Positions 16,666 to 25,538 of a stretch of DNA of 64,000 nucleotides are shown one piece after another. The first letter of the stretch is position 1. Each line of letters begins with the position of its first letter. Source of the stretch: Marvinbryantia formatexigens DSM 14469 (GTDB lineage Bacteria > Bacillota > Clostridia > Lachnospirales > Lachnospiraceae); contig NZ_CP102268.1 in NCBI RefSeq assembly GCF_025148285.1, positions 2,211,001 through 2,275,000 on the forward strand. The letters are read 5' to 3'. A program made the translations under genes and the position numbers. The notes beneath the pieces were generated by a model. The model did no database searches. It saw only the letters and a list, made by a program, of their open reading frames with translations, and was not told where the DNA came from.

Positions 16666-17490
16666 ATGAAATCGAAAAAAAGATATCCGGCAGTGCATCT
16701 GATTCTTATCCTTTTGGGTATGGTAATGGTTTTTCCATTTATCTGGATGATTTTGTCTTCTTTTAAAACTGTTGGTGAGCAAATGTCCCTGCCAATTAAA
16801 ATTTTTCCGTCGAGCTTCACCTATACGGAAAATTATAAGCAGGCTCTGGAAGCGGTACCTTTTGTGAAGCTGTATATAAATACTCTGTTAATGATTGCCG
16901 GAAGATGTATCTGTGCAATTCTGTTTTCAAGTATGGCTGGATATGGATTTGCAAGATTTCAGTTTCCGGGAAAAAATCTGTTATTTATGCTGGTATTAAT
17001 TCAGATGATGGTGCCGGGACAGGTATTTATTATTCCACAATACCAGATGCTGTCAAAACTGGGGATGCTGAACACCATATTTGCATTGATTTTCCCAGGG
17101 CTGGTCAGCGCTTATGGAACGTTTCTGCTCAGACAGCAGTATATGTCTTTGCCCAAAGAGCTGGAAGAAGCTGCCGTATTAGATGGATGCAATCCCTGGC
17201 AGACCTTTACAAAAATTATGCTCCCGGTTACACGTTCCAGCATTTCGGCTTTAGGTGTTTTTACTGCACTTTTTGCATGGAAGGATTTGATGTGGCCGTT
17301 AATTGCAAATAATGACATCGACAAAATGTCTCTTGCTCCTGGTCTTTCTGTCCTGCAGGGTGTTTGTATGACAAATAAAGGTGCTCTGATGGCAGGAAGT
17401 GTAATTGCCACAGTTCCGATGGTTATTTTGTATTTTGTTTTTCAGAAACAATTTATGGAAGGAGTTGCCCAGTCGGGCATTAAGGGATAA
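16666..17490 (+). CDS. Sugar ABC transporter permease (MalG type)
   Basis: A 274-residue permease with six predicted helices. It begins YPAVHLILILLGMVMVFPFIWM, typical of MalG-type proteins, and has the coupling-helix motif ELEEAAVLDGCNPWQTFTKI in its second half. It ends six bases before the alpha-galactosidase gene, so uptake and hydrolysis are encoded in one operon. Confidence 0.9.
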   Translation: MKSKKRYPAVHLILILLGMVMVFPFIWMILSSFKTVGEQMSLPIKIFPSSFTYTENYKQALEAVPFVKLYINTLLMIAGRCICAILFSSMAGYGFARFQFPGKNLLFMLVLIQMMVPGQVFIIPQYQMLSKLGMLNTIFALIFPGLVSAYGTFLLRQQYMSLPKELEEAAVLDGCNPWQTFTKIMLPVTRSSISALGVFTALFAWKDLMWPLIANNDIDKMSLAPGLSVLQGVCMTNKGALMAGSVIATVPMVILYFVFQKQFMEGVAQSGIKG

Positions 17491-17495
17491 TACAG

Positions 17496-18803
17496 ATGAA
17501 TAAAAACAAATTTGCGGTTACGCCGCCGAGGGGATGGAACAGCTTCGATTATTATGATGCCAATGTCAGGGAACAGGAAATTCGGGCGAATGCAGAATAT
17601 ATGGCTGACAATTTAAAACAGTATGGCTGGGAATACGTGGTTGTTGATATTCAATGGTATGCGTATGACACGGGTACACAGAGGGAAAAATATGAATATA
17701 TTCCATTTAGCCGTGTTGAAATGGATGAATATGGACGACTTCTGCCATGTCCGGAACGTTTTCCTTCCTCAGTGGGAGGAAGAGGTTTCGCTCCGCTTGC
17801 AGAATATGTACATAGTCTGGGATTAAAATTCGGGATACATATTATGAGAGGAATTCCACGGACTGCTGCGGAACGCCATCTGCAAATAAAAGGAACTGCC
17901 AGAACAGCGGATGAGATTGCAGACCCCGGTTCGGTATGTTTATGGAACCCGGATATGTATGGGCTTCGGGATATGGAAGAGAGTCAGAGCTATTATGATT
18001 CGCTGATGGAGCTTTATGCTTCCTGGGGAGTGGATTTTGTGAAATGCGATGATATCTGTAATTCCCGTATGCTTTCGGGAAAAAGTGATGCGCAGCAGTC
18101 AGAAATCCGGATGCTTTATCATGCAATTCAAAAATGCGGCAGACCGATTGTACTGAGTCTTTCGCCGGGACCGGCGCTTTTGGAGCGCGGAAGTTTTTAT
18201 TCTGAATATGCGAACATGTGGCGGCTGACGGGGGATTTCTGGGATAATTGGACTCAATTAAGGGATATGTTTGAGCGCTGCGAAAAATGGGCATCTTATG
18301 TGAAAAAAGGCTGCTATCCGGATTGTGATATGCTGCCGCTGGGATGGATTGGAAAAGGTTTTCTTGAGGAACGAAAAACCAGATTCACGCAGGCTGAGCA
18401 GAAAACGATGATGACGTTATGGAGCATTTGTCATTCTCCATTATTTTTAGGGGCAGAATTAACCAGGCTGGACAAAGAGACACTGGAGCTGATTACACAG
18501 CAGGAGGTACTCGCATTGAATTCTGCGATGGATAATGAAGTGCTCCAGTTGATGAAAAATGAGGATGAGGCTATCTGGGTTAGCAGAAATCCGGGTGGTC
18601 AGAAATTATATGTGGCAATGTTCAATTTTAAAAATCAGACAGCAAATATAATTCTTCCGAAAGGGCTTTTGGCCGATAAAGATGTACAGTTTGAGACATA
18701 TCACAGAGTGACAGATGTATGGGATGATTGTGAAATACCGGAGGTTCCGGATGCGTATATGGCAGAGGCGCATGGAGTCCGGTTATTACGATTTGAACAG
18801 TAG
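17496..18803 (+). CDS. Alpha-galactosidase (glycoside hydrolase family 27)
   Basis: A 435-residue cytosolic enzyme with no signal peptide, expected to release galactose from alpha-galactosides. The GH27 pattern is clear: TPPRGWNSFDYYDANV at the N-terminus, VVDIQWYAYD, and the catalytic nucleophile Asp in VDFVKCDDICNS (about residue 187). The acid/base Asp lies in RLTGDFWDNW (about 244). The TIM barrel ends near residue 350 and a small beta domain follows. Lack of a signal peptide together with the upstream importer indicates that intact oligosaccharides are taken up and cleaved inside. Some GH27 members act on beta-L-arabinopyranosides, so that alternative is open. Confidence 0.88.
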   Translation: MNKNKFAVTPPRGWNSFDYYDANVREQEIRANAEYMADNLKQYGWEYVVVDIQWYAYDTGTQREKYEYIPFSRVEMDEYGRLLPCPERFPSSVGGRGFAPLAEYVHSLGLKFGIHIMRGIPRTAAERHLQIKGTARTADEIADPGSVCLWNPDMYGLRDMEESQSYYDSLMELYASWGVDFVKCDDICNSRMLSGKSDAQQSEIRMLYHAIQKCGRPIVLSLSPGPALLERGSFYSEYANMWRLTGDFWDNWTQLRDMFERCEKWASYVKKGCYPDCDMLPLGWIGKGFLEERKTRFTQAEQKTMMTLWSICHSPLFLGAELTRLDKETLELITQQEVLALNSAMDNEVLQLMKNEDEAIWVSRNPGGQKLYVAMFNFKNQTANIILPKGLLADKDVQFETYHRVTDVWDDCEIPEVPDAYMAEAHGVRLLRFEQ

Positions 18804-18827
18804 ATTTACACTAAATAAATTGATTAT

Positions 18828-18870
18828 CGCCCCAAGCCCCTGATTTATGCGGGTTTGCGGGCGCTTTTTT
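18828..18870 (+). terminator. Rho-independent terminator after the alpha-galactosidase
   Basis: CGCCC with CAAGCCC on the left pairs with GGGTTTG and GGGCG on the right, followed by six T residues. Confidence 0.75.
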
Positions 18871-18951
18871 AAGCGGTTAAAGGATTTATACCATTTATAC
18901 CTTTCCCTCAAAGCCGCGTTTCTATTGCGTAACAAATCAACAGCAAAGGAG

Positions 18952-19303
18952 CTATGACTTATCTTTTTTGTGCCATTCGTTCAAGACTGCTTCCACTTGT
19001 GCGATTAACTGCTCTTTGTTCGGGATATAGGAAACATAACGGGAAGCAAAGATTGTATTTGACAGACCGCCGAGAGCATATTCAGCGGTCACACTGTCCT
19101 TCTGACAATAACAGCCGTTCATAGAGTGATGTGGAAATCTGGCGTTTCAGTTCCCGTATCGACCACCCGGAATTGATTGACTCCTTTTCGTAAAAGCTGC
19201 GCTTATCTGCGTCGGAAATAGTCAAAAGCTCACAGTAATGTGACCACGACAATTTAACAGACACTGTCTGTTGAATTTGATAGGTCTGATAAAAACGTCG
19301 CAT
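18952..19303 (-). pseudogene. Remnant of a DUF1016/YhcG-type nuclease gene
   Basis: Read on the minus strand, the text NLQFMRRFYQTY followed by LSWSHYCELLTISDADKR and WSIRELKRQISTSLYERLL is the N-terminal DUF1016 (PDDEXK-nuclease N) domain. That frame stops at 19082. Shifting by one base, the next codons read EYALGGLSNTIFASRYVSYI and PNKEQLIAQVEAVLNEW, which is the C-terminal end of the same family, stopping at 18952. The central nuclease part is therefore deleted with a frameshift, and the true N-terminus is also missing. It lies in a 649-bp gap that otherwise holds a terminator, an 18-bp repeat pair and a promoter. Confidence 0.75.
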
Positions 19304-19334
19304 AAATTGGAGATTAAAAACAGAAAAATGCTAA

Positions 19335-19436
19335 AAGTTGCAAAAATCTTTTCTAAACCTGCGCAAAGATATTGAACAGGCGATTGCTTTATGATAATAT
19401 AGAACAGAAAACGGTATCAAGTTGCAAAAATCTTTT
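19335..19436. repeat. 18-bp direct repeats beside the ATPase gene
   Basis: AAGTTGCAAAAATCTTTT is found at 19335-19352 and 19419-19436. The copies bracket the promoter of the ATPase gene (TTGAAC at 19372, TAATAT at 19395, 17-bp spacer). They could be an operator pair or a scar of an insertion next to the DUF1016 remnant. Confidence 0.6.
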
Positions 19437-19452
19437 GAAATGAGGTTATTGA

Positions 19453-20748
19453 ATGGAGATTCGCAGAGATTTCTACCTGGATAAATTGATAAAAAGAAAG
19501 AACAACGGACTAATTAAGGTTATTACTGGTATTCGCAGATGTGGTAAGTCCTATCTGCTTAATAACCTTTTCTATCATCATTTATTGGATAGTGGCGTGG
19601 ACACCAGCCATATTATACGTTTTGCTTTTGATTCAGCGGACGATTTGTATTTGATTGGCGAAAGCCTTATCGGGATTGAAAAAGAAAAGCGTGGGGTGGA
19701 CCCTGAAAAATTCATGGCTTATGTCCGGACCAAAGTTGTTGACGATGAAATGTATTATTTGCTGCTGGATGAAATACAGATGCTGGACTGCTTTGAAGCT
19801 GTACTGAACGGTTATCTGCGCAAGGATAACATGGATGTATTCGTGACAGGAAGTAATGCAAAACTCCTGTCCAAAGATATTGCTACCGAGTTTGCTGGTC
19901 GTGGTGATGAAGTTCATATGTATCCTCTGAGCTTTGCAGAGTTTATGTCTGTGTATGAAGGCGACAAGTATATGGGATTGTCCGAGTATATGCTTTATGG
20001 CGGCATTCCTTTGGTCGTTCTGCGCGATGGGGCAAATGATAAAGCTGCGGCATTGCAGAACCTGTTCAGCGAAATTTATATCCAGGATATATTCAGGCGG
20101 AACCGTGTCAGGAACATCGGTGAAATGGAGGATTTGCTGAATATTCTTTCTTCTGCGATAGGTTCGCTGACTAATCCGGAGAAGCTTAAAAATACTTTCA
20201 GGACCGTAAAGAAATCAAAAATAACTTCCAATACCATTAAAAAGTATTTAGATTATTTTGAAGATTCATTTCTGATTGAGTCTGCGCAGCGCTATGATAT
20301 CAAGGGAAAGGCATATATTGAGACTCCTAAAAAATATTATTTTTCTGACCTTGGACTTCGGAATGCAAGAATTAACTTTCGTCAGTTTGAGCAGACCCAT
20401 TCTATGGAAAATGTGATTTACAATGAACTTCGTATGCGTGGTTACAGAGTGGATGTGGGCGTTGTACCTATCGCTGAAAAAGACCAGAACGGGAAAGTAA
20501 CACGCAAGCAGTTGGAAGTTGATTTTGTGTGTAATCTTGGCTCTTCCAGATACTATATTCAATCAGCATACACACTGCCTGATGAAGCAAAGCGCACTCA
20601 GGAGATCAGACCATTCAGAAAGATTGATGATTCTTTCAGGAAAATCATTATTACCAGAGACATCGTGCCGATGCATTATGATGAATATGGTATCCTGACT
20701 GTAAATATTTATGATTTTCTGCTTGACCCGAAATGCCTTGAAAAATAA
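19453..20748 (+). CDS. AAA-family ATPase with DUF4143 domain
   Basis: A 431-residue protein. The N-terminal ATPase core has Walker A in TGIRRCGKSYLL (about residue 25) and Walker B in YYLLLDEIQML (about 108), followed by the sensor-like VTGSNAKLLS. The C-terminal third carries the DUF4143 pattern: KSKITSNTIKKYLDYFEDSF, then KYYFSDLGLRNARINF and a nuclease-like VDFVCNLGSSRYYIQ. This family is widespread and often present in many copies in gut anaerobes; its role is unknown, with suggestions of defence or plasmid-addiction functions. The region is AT-richer than its neighbours and lies next to a broken DUF1016 gene, which points to an accessory island. A hairpin follows. Confidence 0.88.
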   Translation: MEIRRDFYLDKLIKRKNNGLIKVITGIRRCGKSYLLNNLFYHHLLDSGVDTSHIIRFAFDSADDLYLIGESLIGIEKEKRGVDPEKFMAYVRTKVVDDEMYYLLLDEIQMLDCFEAVLNGYLRKDNMDVFVTGSNAKLLSKDIATEFAGRGDEVHMYPLSFAEFMSVYEGDKYMGLSEYMLYGGIPLVVLRDGANDKAAALQNLFSEIYIQDIFRRNRVRNIGEMEDLLNILSSAIGSLTNPEKLKNTFRTVKKSKITSNTIKKYLDYFEDSFLIESAQRYDIKGKAYIETPKKYYFSDLGLRNARINFRQFEQTHSMENVIYNELRMRGYRVDVGVVPIAEKDQNGKVTRKQLEVDFVCNLGSSRYYIQSAYTLPDEAKRTQEIRPFRKIDDSFRKIIITRDIVPMHYDEYGILTVNIYDFLLDPKCLEK

Positions 20749-20821
20749 AGATGTAACAAAATCTGATGGTATTTGCTGATTTTAGCAATACCGGCGATGT
20801 TTATCGTTCCGGACGGAAAAG

Positions 20822-20853
20822 AGCGGGGCTGTCAGTAAGGCAGTCCCGCTTTT
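20822..20853. terminator. Bidirectional hairpin between convergent genes
   Basis: AGCGGG/CCCGCT with CTG/CAG inside forms a stem between the ATPase gene and the convergent esterase gene, with a short T-run on the plus strand. Confidence 0.6.
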
Positions 20854-20859
20854 CATACG

Positions 20860-21795
20860 TCATGCATACAGGGCAAGCCAGGAACGAAACAGATACATGC
20901 TCTGCCGGGAGTGTGTATGTACATTGTGCTCCAGATAGGTGTACTGCCGGGTTCCGGGAAGCTTCTGAAACAGTGCTTCCACAGAAGCCGGGGAGCAGAC
21001 ATCATCCTGCCCGCCGGCGGACAGCATAACGGGCTGCCGGAGCCGGTGCGCGTGAGAGAATGTGTCGATGTAACCAAGGCGGTTCCAGAACTGTGCGGAA
21101 GGAACTTCACCATACGCCTTCTGCAGAATGCCGTAAGCATTTCCGGAGAGACCGGATAACGGAAAAGCGGTCAGAAAAGGGAGGTCAGCGCATACGCAGC
21201 GTACCTGTCCGCCCAGGATGGAGGCGAGAAGCAGACTTGCGCCGCCGCCCTGGCTGGTCCCGAACAGGGAAAGCCTGTCGGGCAGTACGCAGAGCTGACG
21301 CTGTATCCAGTGAATCGCCGCCAGACAGTCAAGAAGCCAGTCTTCATATCCGCCGGGCAGTCCACGGGCTGTGCGATCGAGCACTGGCCAGTTACCATCG
21401 TCCATCAGCAGCTCTTCCCGGCTGCCGGACGGCGTAACGTATCCCAGCGGCGAAATATGGAGAATATGGTATCCGTCATCATTGATTTGCGGATGCATAC
21501 TGATATAGCCTCCGTAGCCGGGAAGATTTATCAGGAGAGGAGCCGGTTCCTTCATCGCTGGCTGCCAGTACCCGTAAAATGTGTGGTCCGGCATGTCAAA
21601 ACGGATAAACTTATTAATCAGTGCATTTGGACCGTTTCCAAAGCAATGCCGGACTGGCATATCATCGGTAAAAGTGCCGGAGACAGAAATTTCCCGGCTT
21701 TTTGCGAGGAGCGCATCGCACCAGGCGTCAATCGAATTTTCTGACGGATAGCAGGAAAATGCGGCGTCACGGTCATAACAGATAGCTTCATACAT
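20860..21795 (-). CDS. Acetyl-xylan-esterase-like alpha/beta hydrolase (AXE1/CE7 type)
   Basis: A 311-residue hydrolase without a signal peptide. The nucleophile elbow is GTSQGGGASLLLAS (Ser near residue 186). The acid is the Asp in SAGGQDDVCSPAS and the His lies in LEHNVHTHS near the C-terminus, completing the triad in the order and spacing of the AXE1/cephalosporin-C deacetylase family. The oxyanion-side motif LLINLPGYGGYIS is also present. It would remove acetyl groups from imported xylo-oligosaccharides or other acetylated sugars. It is divergent from the AraC gene at 21988, sharing its control region, so it may belong to the same regulon as the second ABC operon. Confidence 0.82.
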   Translation of the reverse strand: MYEAICYDRDAAFSCYPSENSIDAWCDALLAKSREISVSGTFTDDMPVRHCFGNGPNALINKFIRFDMPDHTFYGYWQPAMKEPAPLLINLPGYGGYISMHPQINDDGYHILHISPLGYVTPSGSREELLMDDGNWPVLDRTARGLPGGYEDWLLDCLAAIHWIQRQLCVLPDRLSLFGTSQGGGASLLLASILGGQVRCVCADLPFLTAFPLSGLSGNAYGILQKAYGEVPSAQFWNRLGYIDTFSHAHRLRQPVMLSAGGQDDVCSPASVEALFQKLPGTRQYTYLEHNVHTHSRQSMYLFRSWLALYA

Positions 21796-21987
21796 TAGCG
21801 GTACCTCCTTATACGATGTTTTTTCTGAAAGCTTTTTTACAGTTTAGCAGATTTGCAGAAAAAAGATACAGCAAAAACTGCCCATTGCTATAAATATTCG
21901 ATTGTATTATGATTGATTTATTATGAAGACACAGTGCGTTTTGTTATGGCAGAAACAGATTGCTGTCTGTTGGAAGGAGAAAGAACG

Positions 21988-22875
21988 ATGGATGCAATTT
22001 ACAGTAATTATGCGCCCACTTTTTTATACGTGGACAAGTACCGGTTTGCGGAGAGCTGGATTTACCGGGAGAGCAGGATTCCCTATTGTATGCTCCGCTA
22101 TATCTGCTCCGGGAGAGCAAAATTTATAGTGGACGGAAAAGAGTATATTGTAAAAGAAAATGATGTATTTTATATCCCGCAGGGGAGTACCCTTGCCTGC
22201 AGCGCGCTGGAGAAGATAGTTTTTATCAGTGTGCGTTTTGTCGATTCCATACAGATACCGGGAGAGGATATGCTGCTGAAGCTCTGGAACATCCGGCAGC
22301 AGTATTACTGCGGAGCCGGTACCGAGATGCGGGAATGGTTTGAAAAGATGTATCAGTCGGCAATATCGCGGGCAATGTATAAACGGCTGGAAACGTGCGG
22401 ATACCTGAATCTGATATGCGCCGGGCTTGCCAGACGGTCGGGAGCCAGTGAGGAGCCGGAGGAGACTGTTCAGAGCGAGCGTATTACAATGGAGTCCATG
22501 ATTAACATGAAATATATCCGCAAGCGTGTCCTGGCTTCACAGAAGGATACCGACCCGCGGGTCCAGATGGTGGTGGATTACATTACGCTGCATCCGGAAG
22601 AAAATCTGACACGGGAAAAACTATGCACAATGACCGGAGTCAGCGAGAGCACGCTGAGACGTTTGTTTAAGGCGGAAATGGGGAAGAGCATTTATGAGTT
22701 TACCAAAGATACCAAAATGATGTATGCCGCGCATTTGCTGATGACGACGATGGAGTCGATTTCGGAAATCGGCTACCGGCTGGGCTACGAATCGCCCAGT
22801 TATTTTACCAGACGTTTCCGGGAAAATTTTGGGGTCAGCCCACAGACATACCGGAAAAATTCCAGAGAAGCATAA
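21988..22875 (+). CDS. AraC-family transcriptional regulator
   Basis: A 295-residue protein with the start chosen at 21988, directly after GGAGAAAGAACG; in-frame ATGs upstream at 21913 and 21943 lack ribosome binding sites. The N-terminal cupin part contains YICSGRAKFIVDGKEYIVKENDVF. The C-terminal DNA-binding domain includes LTREKLCTMTGVSESTLRRLFK and YRLGYESPSYFTRRFRENFG. It lies between the esterase (divergent) and a sugar ABC operon 276 bp downstream and probably activates one or both. Confidence 0.9.
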   Translation: MDAIYSNYAPTFLYVDKYRFAESWIYRESRIPYCMLRYICSGRAKFIVDGKEYIVKENDVFYIPQGSTLACSALEKIVFISVRFVDSIQIPGEDMLLKLWNIRQQYYCGAGTEMREWFEKMYQSAISRAMYKRLETCGYLNLICAGLARRSGASEEPEETVQSERITMESMINMKYIRKRVLASQKDTDPRVQMVVDYITLHPEENLTREKLCTMTGVSESTLRRLFKAEMGKSIYEFTKDTKMMYAAHLLMTTMESISEIGYRLGYESPSYFTRRFRENFGVSPQTYRKNSREA

Positions 22876-23007
22876 ATTGTGCAATCTGCACAAAAAACAA
22901 GGGCTAAATTTGACATGCAGAAAGAGAAATAAAAATAAACATTTATAAAATGAGCGGATATTTATAGTATTTCCTATAAAATGCATAGCGAGCCTTCTGA
23001 AATACTG

Positions 23008-23126
23008 TTATACTCTAAATAACTTAAAAACACGGGAGAGCGGAAAATAAGCAACGGTTCAGCCGGTACGACGCATTATTTCTGATACTTGAACAAGGCT
23101 GAATGGCTGCAAAAATAAGGCTCCCG
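23008..23126 (+). promoter_or_regulatory. Promoter and nested-stem leader of the second ABC operon
   Basis: A -10-like TATACT lies near 23010. The following leader can form two nested stems: CGGGAG (23033-23038) with CTCCCG (23121-23126), and GGTTCAGCC (23056-23064) with GGCTGAAT (23097-23104). The closing arm ends about 14 bases before the AAAAGGAGG of the binding-protein gene. It could stabilise the mRNA or act as a sensor; there is no T-run. Confidence 0.4.
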
Positions 23127-23151
23127 CACGAAAAGTCAAAAGGAGGTTTCT

Positions 23152-24480
23152 ATGAAAGGAAAAAAAGTTTTAGGTCTGATGCTTGCAGCGGCGCTTTCGG
23201 CGGCATGTGCGGTGCCGGTCGGAGCAGAGGAAACAGGGGACAATCTCAGCGGTGAAATTACATTCTGGCACTCATTCACCCAGGGCGTCCGCATGGAGGC
23301 TGTGCAGGATGCGGCAGCCAAATTTATGGAATTGCATCCGGATGTTAAAATTAACATTGAAACAATGTCGTGGAGCGATTTCAAGACAAAATGGAATGCG
23401 GGCATTACCACGGGCGATTTGCCGGACATGAGCACGACCTGCGGAACTGCCGAGGTTGCGGAGCTTGTCAATGCGGGAATCATCCAGCCGATGGATGAAA
23501 CGATAGATGCTGTCGGACGCGACCGCTTCTCCGATACGGTGCTTGACGAGCTGAGCTATGAGGGCGCTACTTACGGTCTGCCGTACTATTCTCACGCGCA
23601 GGTGATGTGGTACCGTTCCGATTTGCTGGAAGCGGCGGGACTGGAGGTGCCGACCACCTGGGATGAGCTTTACGATGCCGCTGTTGCGCTTACGGATGCG
23701 GAAAACGGGCAGTACGGCTGTGCGGTTTCCCTGAGCACGGAGGACTTTATCGGAACGCGTTATCTGAACTTCTATGTCCGTTCGGGCGGCGGCAGCCTGC
23801 TGAACGACGACCTAACAGCGAACTTTACAAGCGACCTTGCCATCGAGGGAATCAAATACTGGGTAAAGATGTTTGAAAACTGCTCTCCGGCGGAGGCAAT
23901 CAACTACGGTATCAATGACCACGCAATGCTGTATTACCAGGGCATCACGGCGTTTGACTTTAATTCGGGCTTCCAGATTGGCGGGGTGCAGACAAACCGT
24001 GAGGACCTCACAGAATACATTTCCTGCGCAGATTTGCCGAAAATCAATGCGGATGACGAATATTACAGTGCGGAGGCATCCCATATCCCGCTTGTAATTT
24101 ATAACAGTACGGAGCATACGGACATCTGCGAGGCGTTTATCGAATTTTTGCTGGAGGAAGATAATTATCTGGAATTCCTCAGCGCGGTTCCGGTAGGAAT
24201 GCTGCCCTCCATCAGCGGTATTGCGGATACGGAAGCATACAAGGCGGATGCGACGCGCCAGCAGTTCGCGGAGGAAGAGGCAGTCATCACCAAAGCAATG
24301 CAGAACGGCACGGCGATTGGATTTGAGCACGGACTGAGCGCGCAGGCGGGACTTCTGACCAGCAACGGTATTATAGAGACGATGTTCCAGGATATTATTG
24401 TAAACGGAACGGATGTTGAGACAGCCGCGCAGAATGCAGAAGACCAGATGAATGAGCTGTTTGAAACTATGATAGGATAA
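23152..24480 (+). CDS. Sugar ABC transporter substrate-binding protein
   Basis: A 442-residue exported solute-binding family 1 protein. The leader MKGKKVLGLMLAAALSAACA ends in a possible lipobox LSAAC, or alternatively is cut after VGA. Mature features include GEITFWHSFTQGVRMEAVQD, DLPDMSTTCGTAEVAELVNAG and YGLPYYSHAQVMWYRSDLLE, as in oligosaccharide and sugar-acid binding proteins. It is separated from its permeases by a terminator-like hairpin, which would give the binding protein a higher transcript level. The ligand is unknown; the neighbouring dehydrogenase and esterase suggest a plant-derived sugar or sugar derivative. Confidence 0.9.
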   Translation: MKGKKVLGLMLAAALSAACAVPVGAEETGDNLSGEITFWHSFTQGVRMEAVQDAAAKFMELHPDVKINIETMSWSDFKTKWNAGITTGDLPDMSTTCGTAEVAELVNAGIIQPMDETIDAVGRDRFSDTVLDELSYEGATYGLPYYSHAQVMWYRSDLLEAAGLEVPTTWDELYDAAVALTDAENGQYGCAVSLSTEDFIGTRYLNFYVRSGGGSLLNDDLTANFTSDLAIEGIKYWVKMFENCSPAEAINYGINDHAMLYYQGITAFDFNSGFQIGGVQTNREDLTEYISCADLPKINADDEYYSAEASHIPLVIYNSTEHTDICEAFIEFLLEEDNYLEFLSAVPVGMLPSISGIADTEAYKADATRQQFAEEEAVITKAMQNGTAIGFEHGLSAQAGLLTSNGIIETMFQDIIVNGTDVETAAQNAEDQMNELFETMIG

Positions 24481-24516
24481 GAAATCTGATTTCATCAGAC
24501 GGGAAGTATTTACAGC

Positions 24517-24548
24517 GGACAGGGCAGTTGTGTCTCCTGTCCGTTTTT
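24517..24548 (+). terminator. Intra-operon attenuating terminator
   Basis: GGACAGG and CCTGTCC form a 7-bp stem followed by GTTTTTG. It sits between the binding-protein gene and its permease genes, where partial termination is a common way to set stoichiometry. Confidence 0.75.
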
Positions 24549-24623
24549 GCACTCAAATTTACTGGTTTTCATGCATAGTGGCGCCTGTACAGGCAGGCGT
24601 GTTTACAAGGAGGGAGAAGCTAT

Positions 24624-25538
24624 ATGAATTTGGCACCCGGAAAAAGAAGAAAAAGGGCGGGAGGGCAGCTTACACGGTGGCTGTTTGTGCTTCCGGCTAT
24701 GGCGGTCGTTGTCTGCCTGCTGATATACCCTGTTCTTTCCACCGTGTTTTACAGCTTTACCAACCGGACCATGATTCGCACGACCTATTCGATGGTCGGT
24801 CTGAAAAATTATATCAATATTTTAACGGATAAAAACTTCTACAATGCGTTTCTTCATTCGCTCATCTGGACAGTCGGAAGCGTTGCCGGACAGCTTGTCG
24901 TGGGCTTTATCGGCGCTCTGTGTCTCAACCGGGTGAAAAACCATATTGCAAGAAATGTATTTCGGGTTATCTGCATTATTCCGTGGGCGTTTCCCGCGAT
25001 TGCGACCGCTATGACGTGGAAGTGGATGCTGAACGGAATTTACGGTTTTGTTCCGACCATGCTGATGGAGCTTGGACTGACGGATGGTCTGGCGCAGTTT
25101 CTCAGCAGCAATCTGGCTATGCCGACGCTTATTTTTATCAATATCTGGTTCGGCGCACCGCTGATTATGGTGAATGTGTACGCTGCCCTGCAGACCATTC
25201 CCCGTGACCAGTATGAGGCGGCACAGATTGACGGAGCGAGCGGACTGCAGTCGTTTATTTATATTACGGTACCGCATATCCGTTCCGTAGTAGGACTTCT
25301 CGTGGTGCTGAGGACAGTCTGGGTATTCAATAATTTCGATTTGATTTATATGATTACCGCCGGCGGACCTGCGGGCTCCACGACCACGATGCCGTTATAT
25401 ATCTATGATACGGGCTGGACAGGAAGGATGGTCGGCAAAGCTTCCGCCGCCTCTGTTCTGCTGCTGTTGTTCCTGGTTATTATAACGCTGCTTTACTTTA
25501 AGGTGATTGGGAGATGGGAAAAGGAGGAGAAGCGATGA
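24624..25538 (+). CDS. Sugar ABC transporter permease (MalF type)
   Basis: A 304-residue permease with six predicted helices. The conserved cytoplasmic coupling motif is YEAAQIDGASGLQSFIYITVPHI in the second half. The N-terminus has a Lys/Arg cluster (GKRRKRAGG) before the first helix. GGAGGGAGAAGC precedes the start. It overlaps the next permease gene by four bases, so the pair is translationally coupled. No ATPase gene is nearby. Confidence 0.9.
   Translation: MNLAPGKRRKRAGGQLTRWLFVLPAMAVVVCLLIYPVLSTVFYSFTNRTMIRTTYSMVGLKNYINILTDKNFYNAFLHSLIWTVGSVAGQLVVGFIGALCLNRVKNHIARNVFRVICIIPWAFPAIATAMTWKWMLNGIYGFVPTMLMELGLTDGLAQFLSSNLAMPTLIFINIWFGAPLIMVNVYAALQTIPRDQYEAAQIDGASGLQSFIYITVPHIRSVVGLLVVLRTVWVFNNFDLIYMITAGGPAGSTTTMPLYIYDTGWTGRMVGKASAASVLLLLFLVIITLLYFKVIGRWEKEEKR

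Noticed and set aside
20766-21744. Plus-strand ORFs opposite the acetyl-xylan-esterase-like gene
   Set aside because: They are rich in Arg, Pro and Ser, lack ribosome binding sites and lie opposite a gene with a clear catalytic triad.
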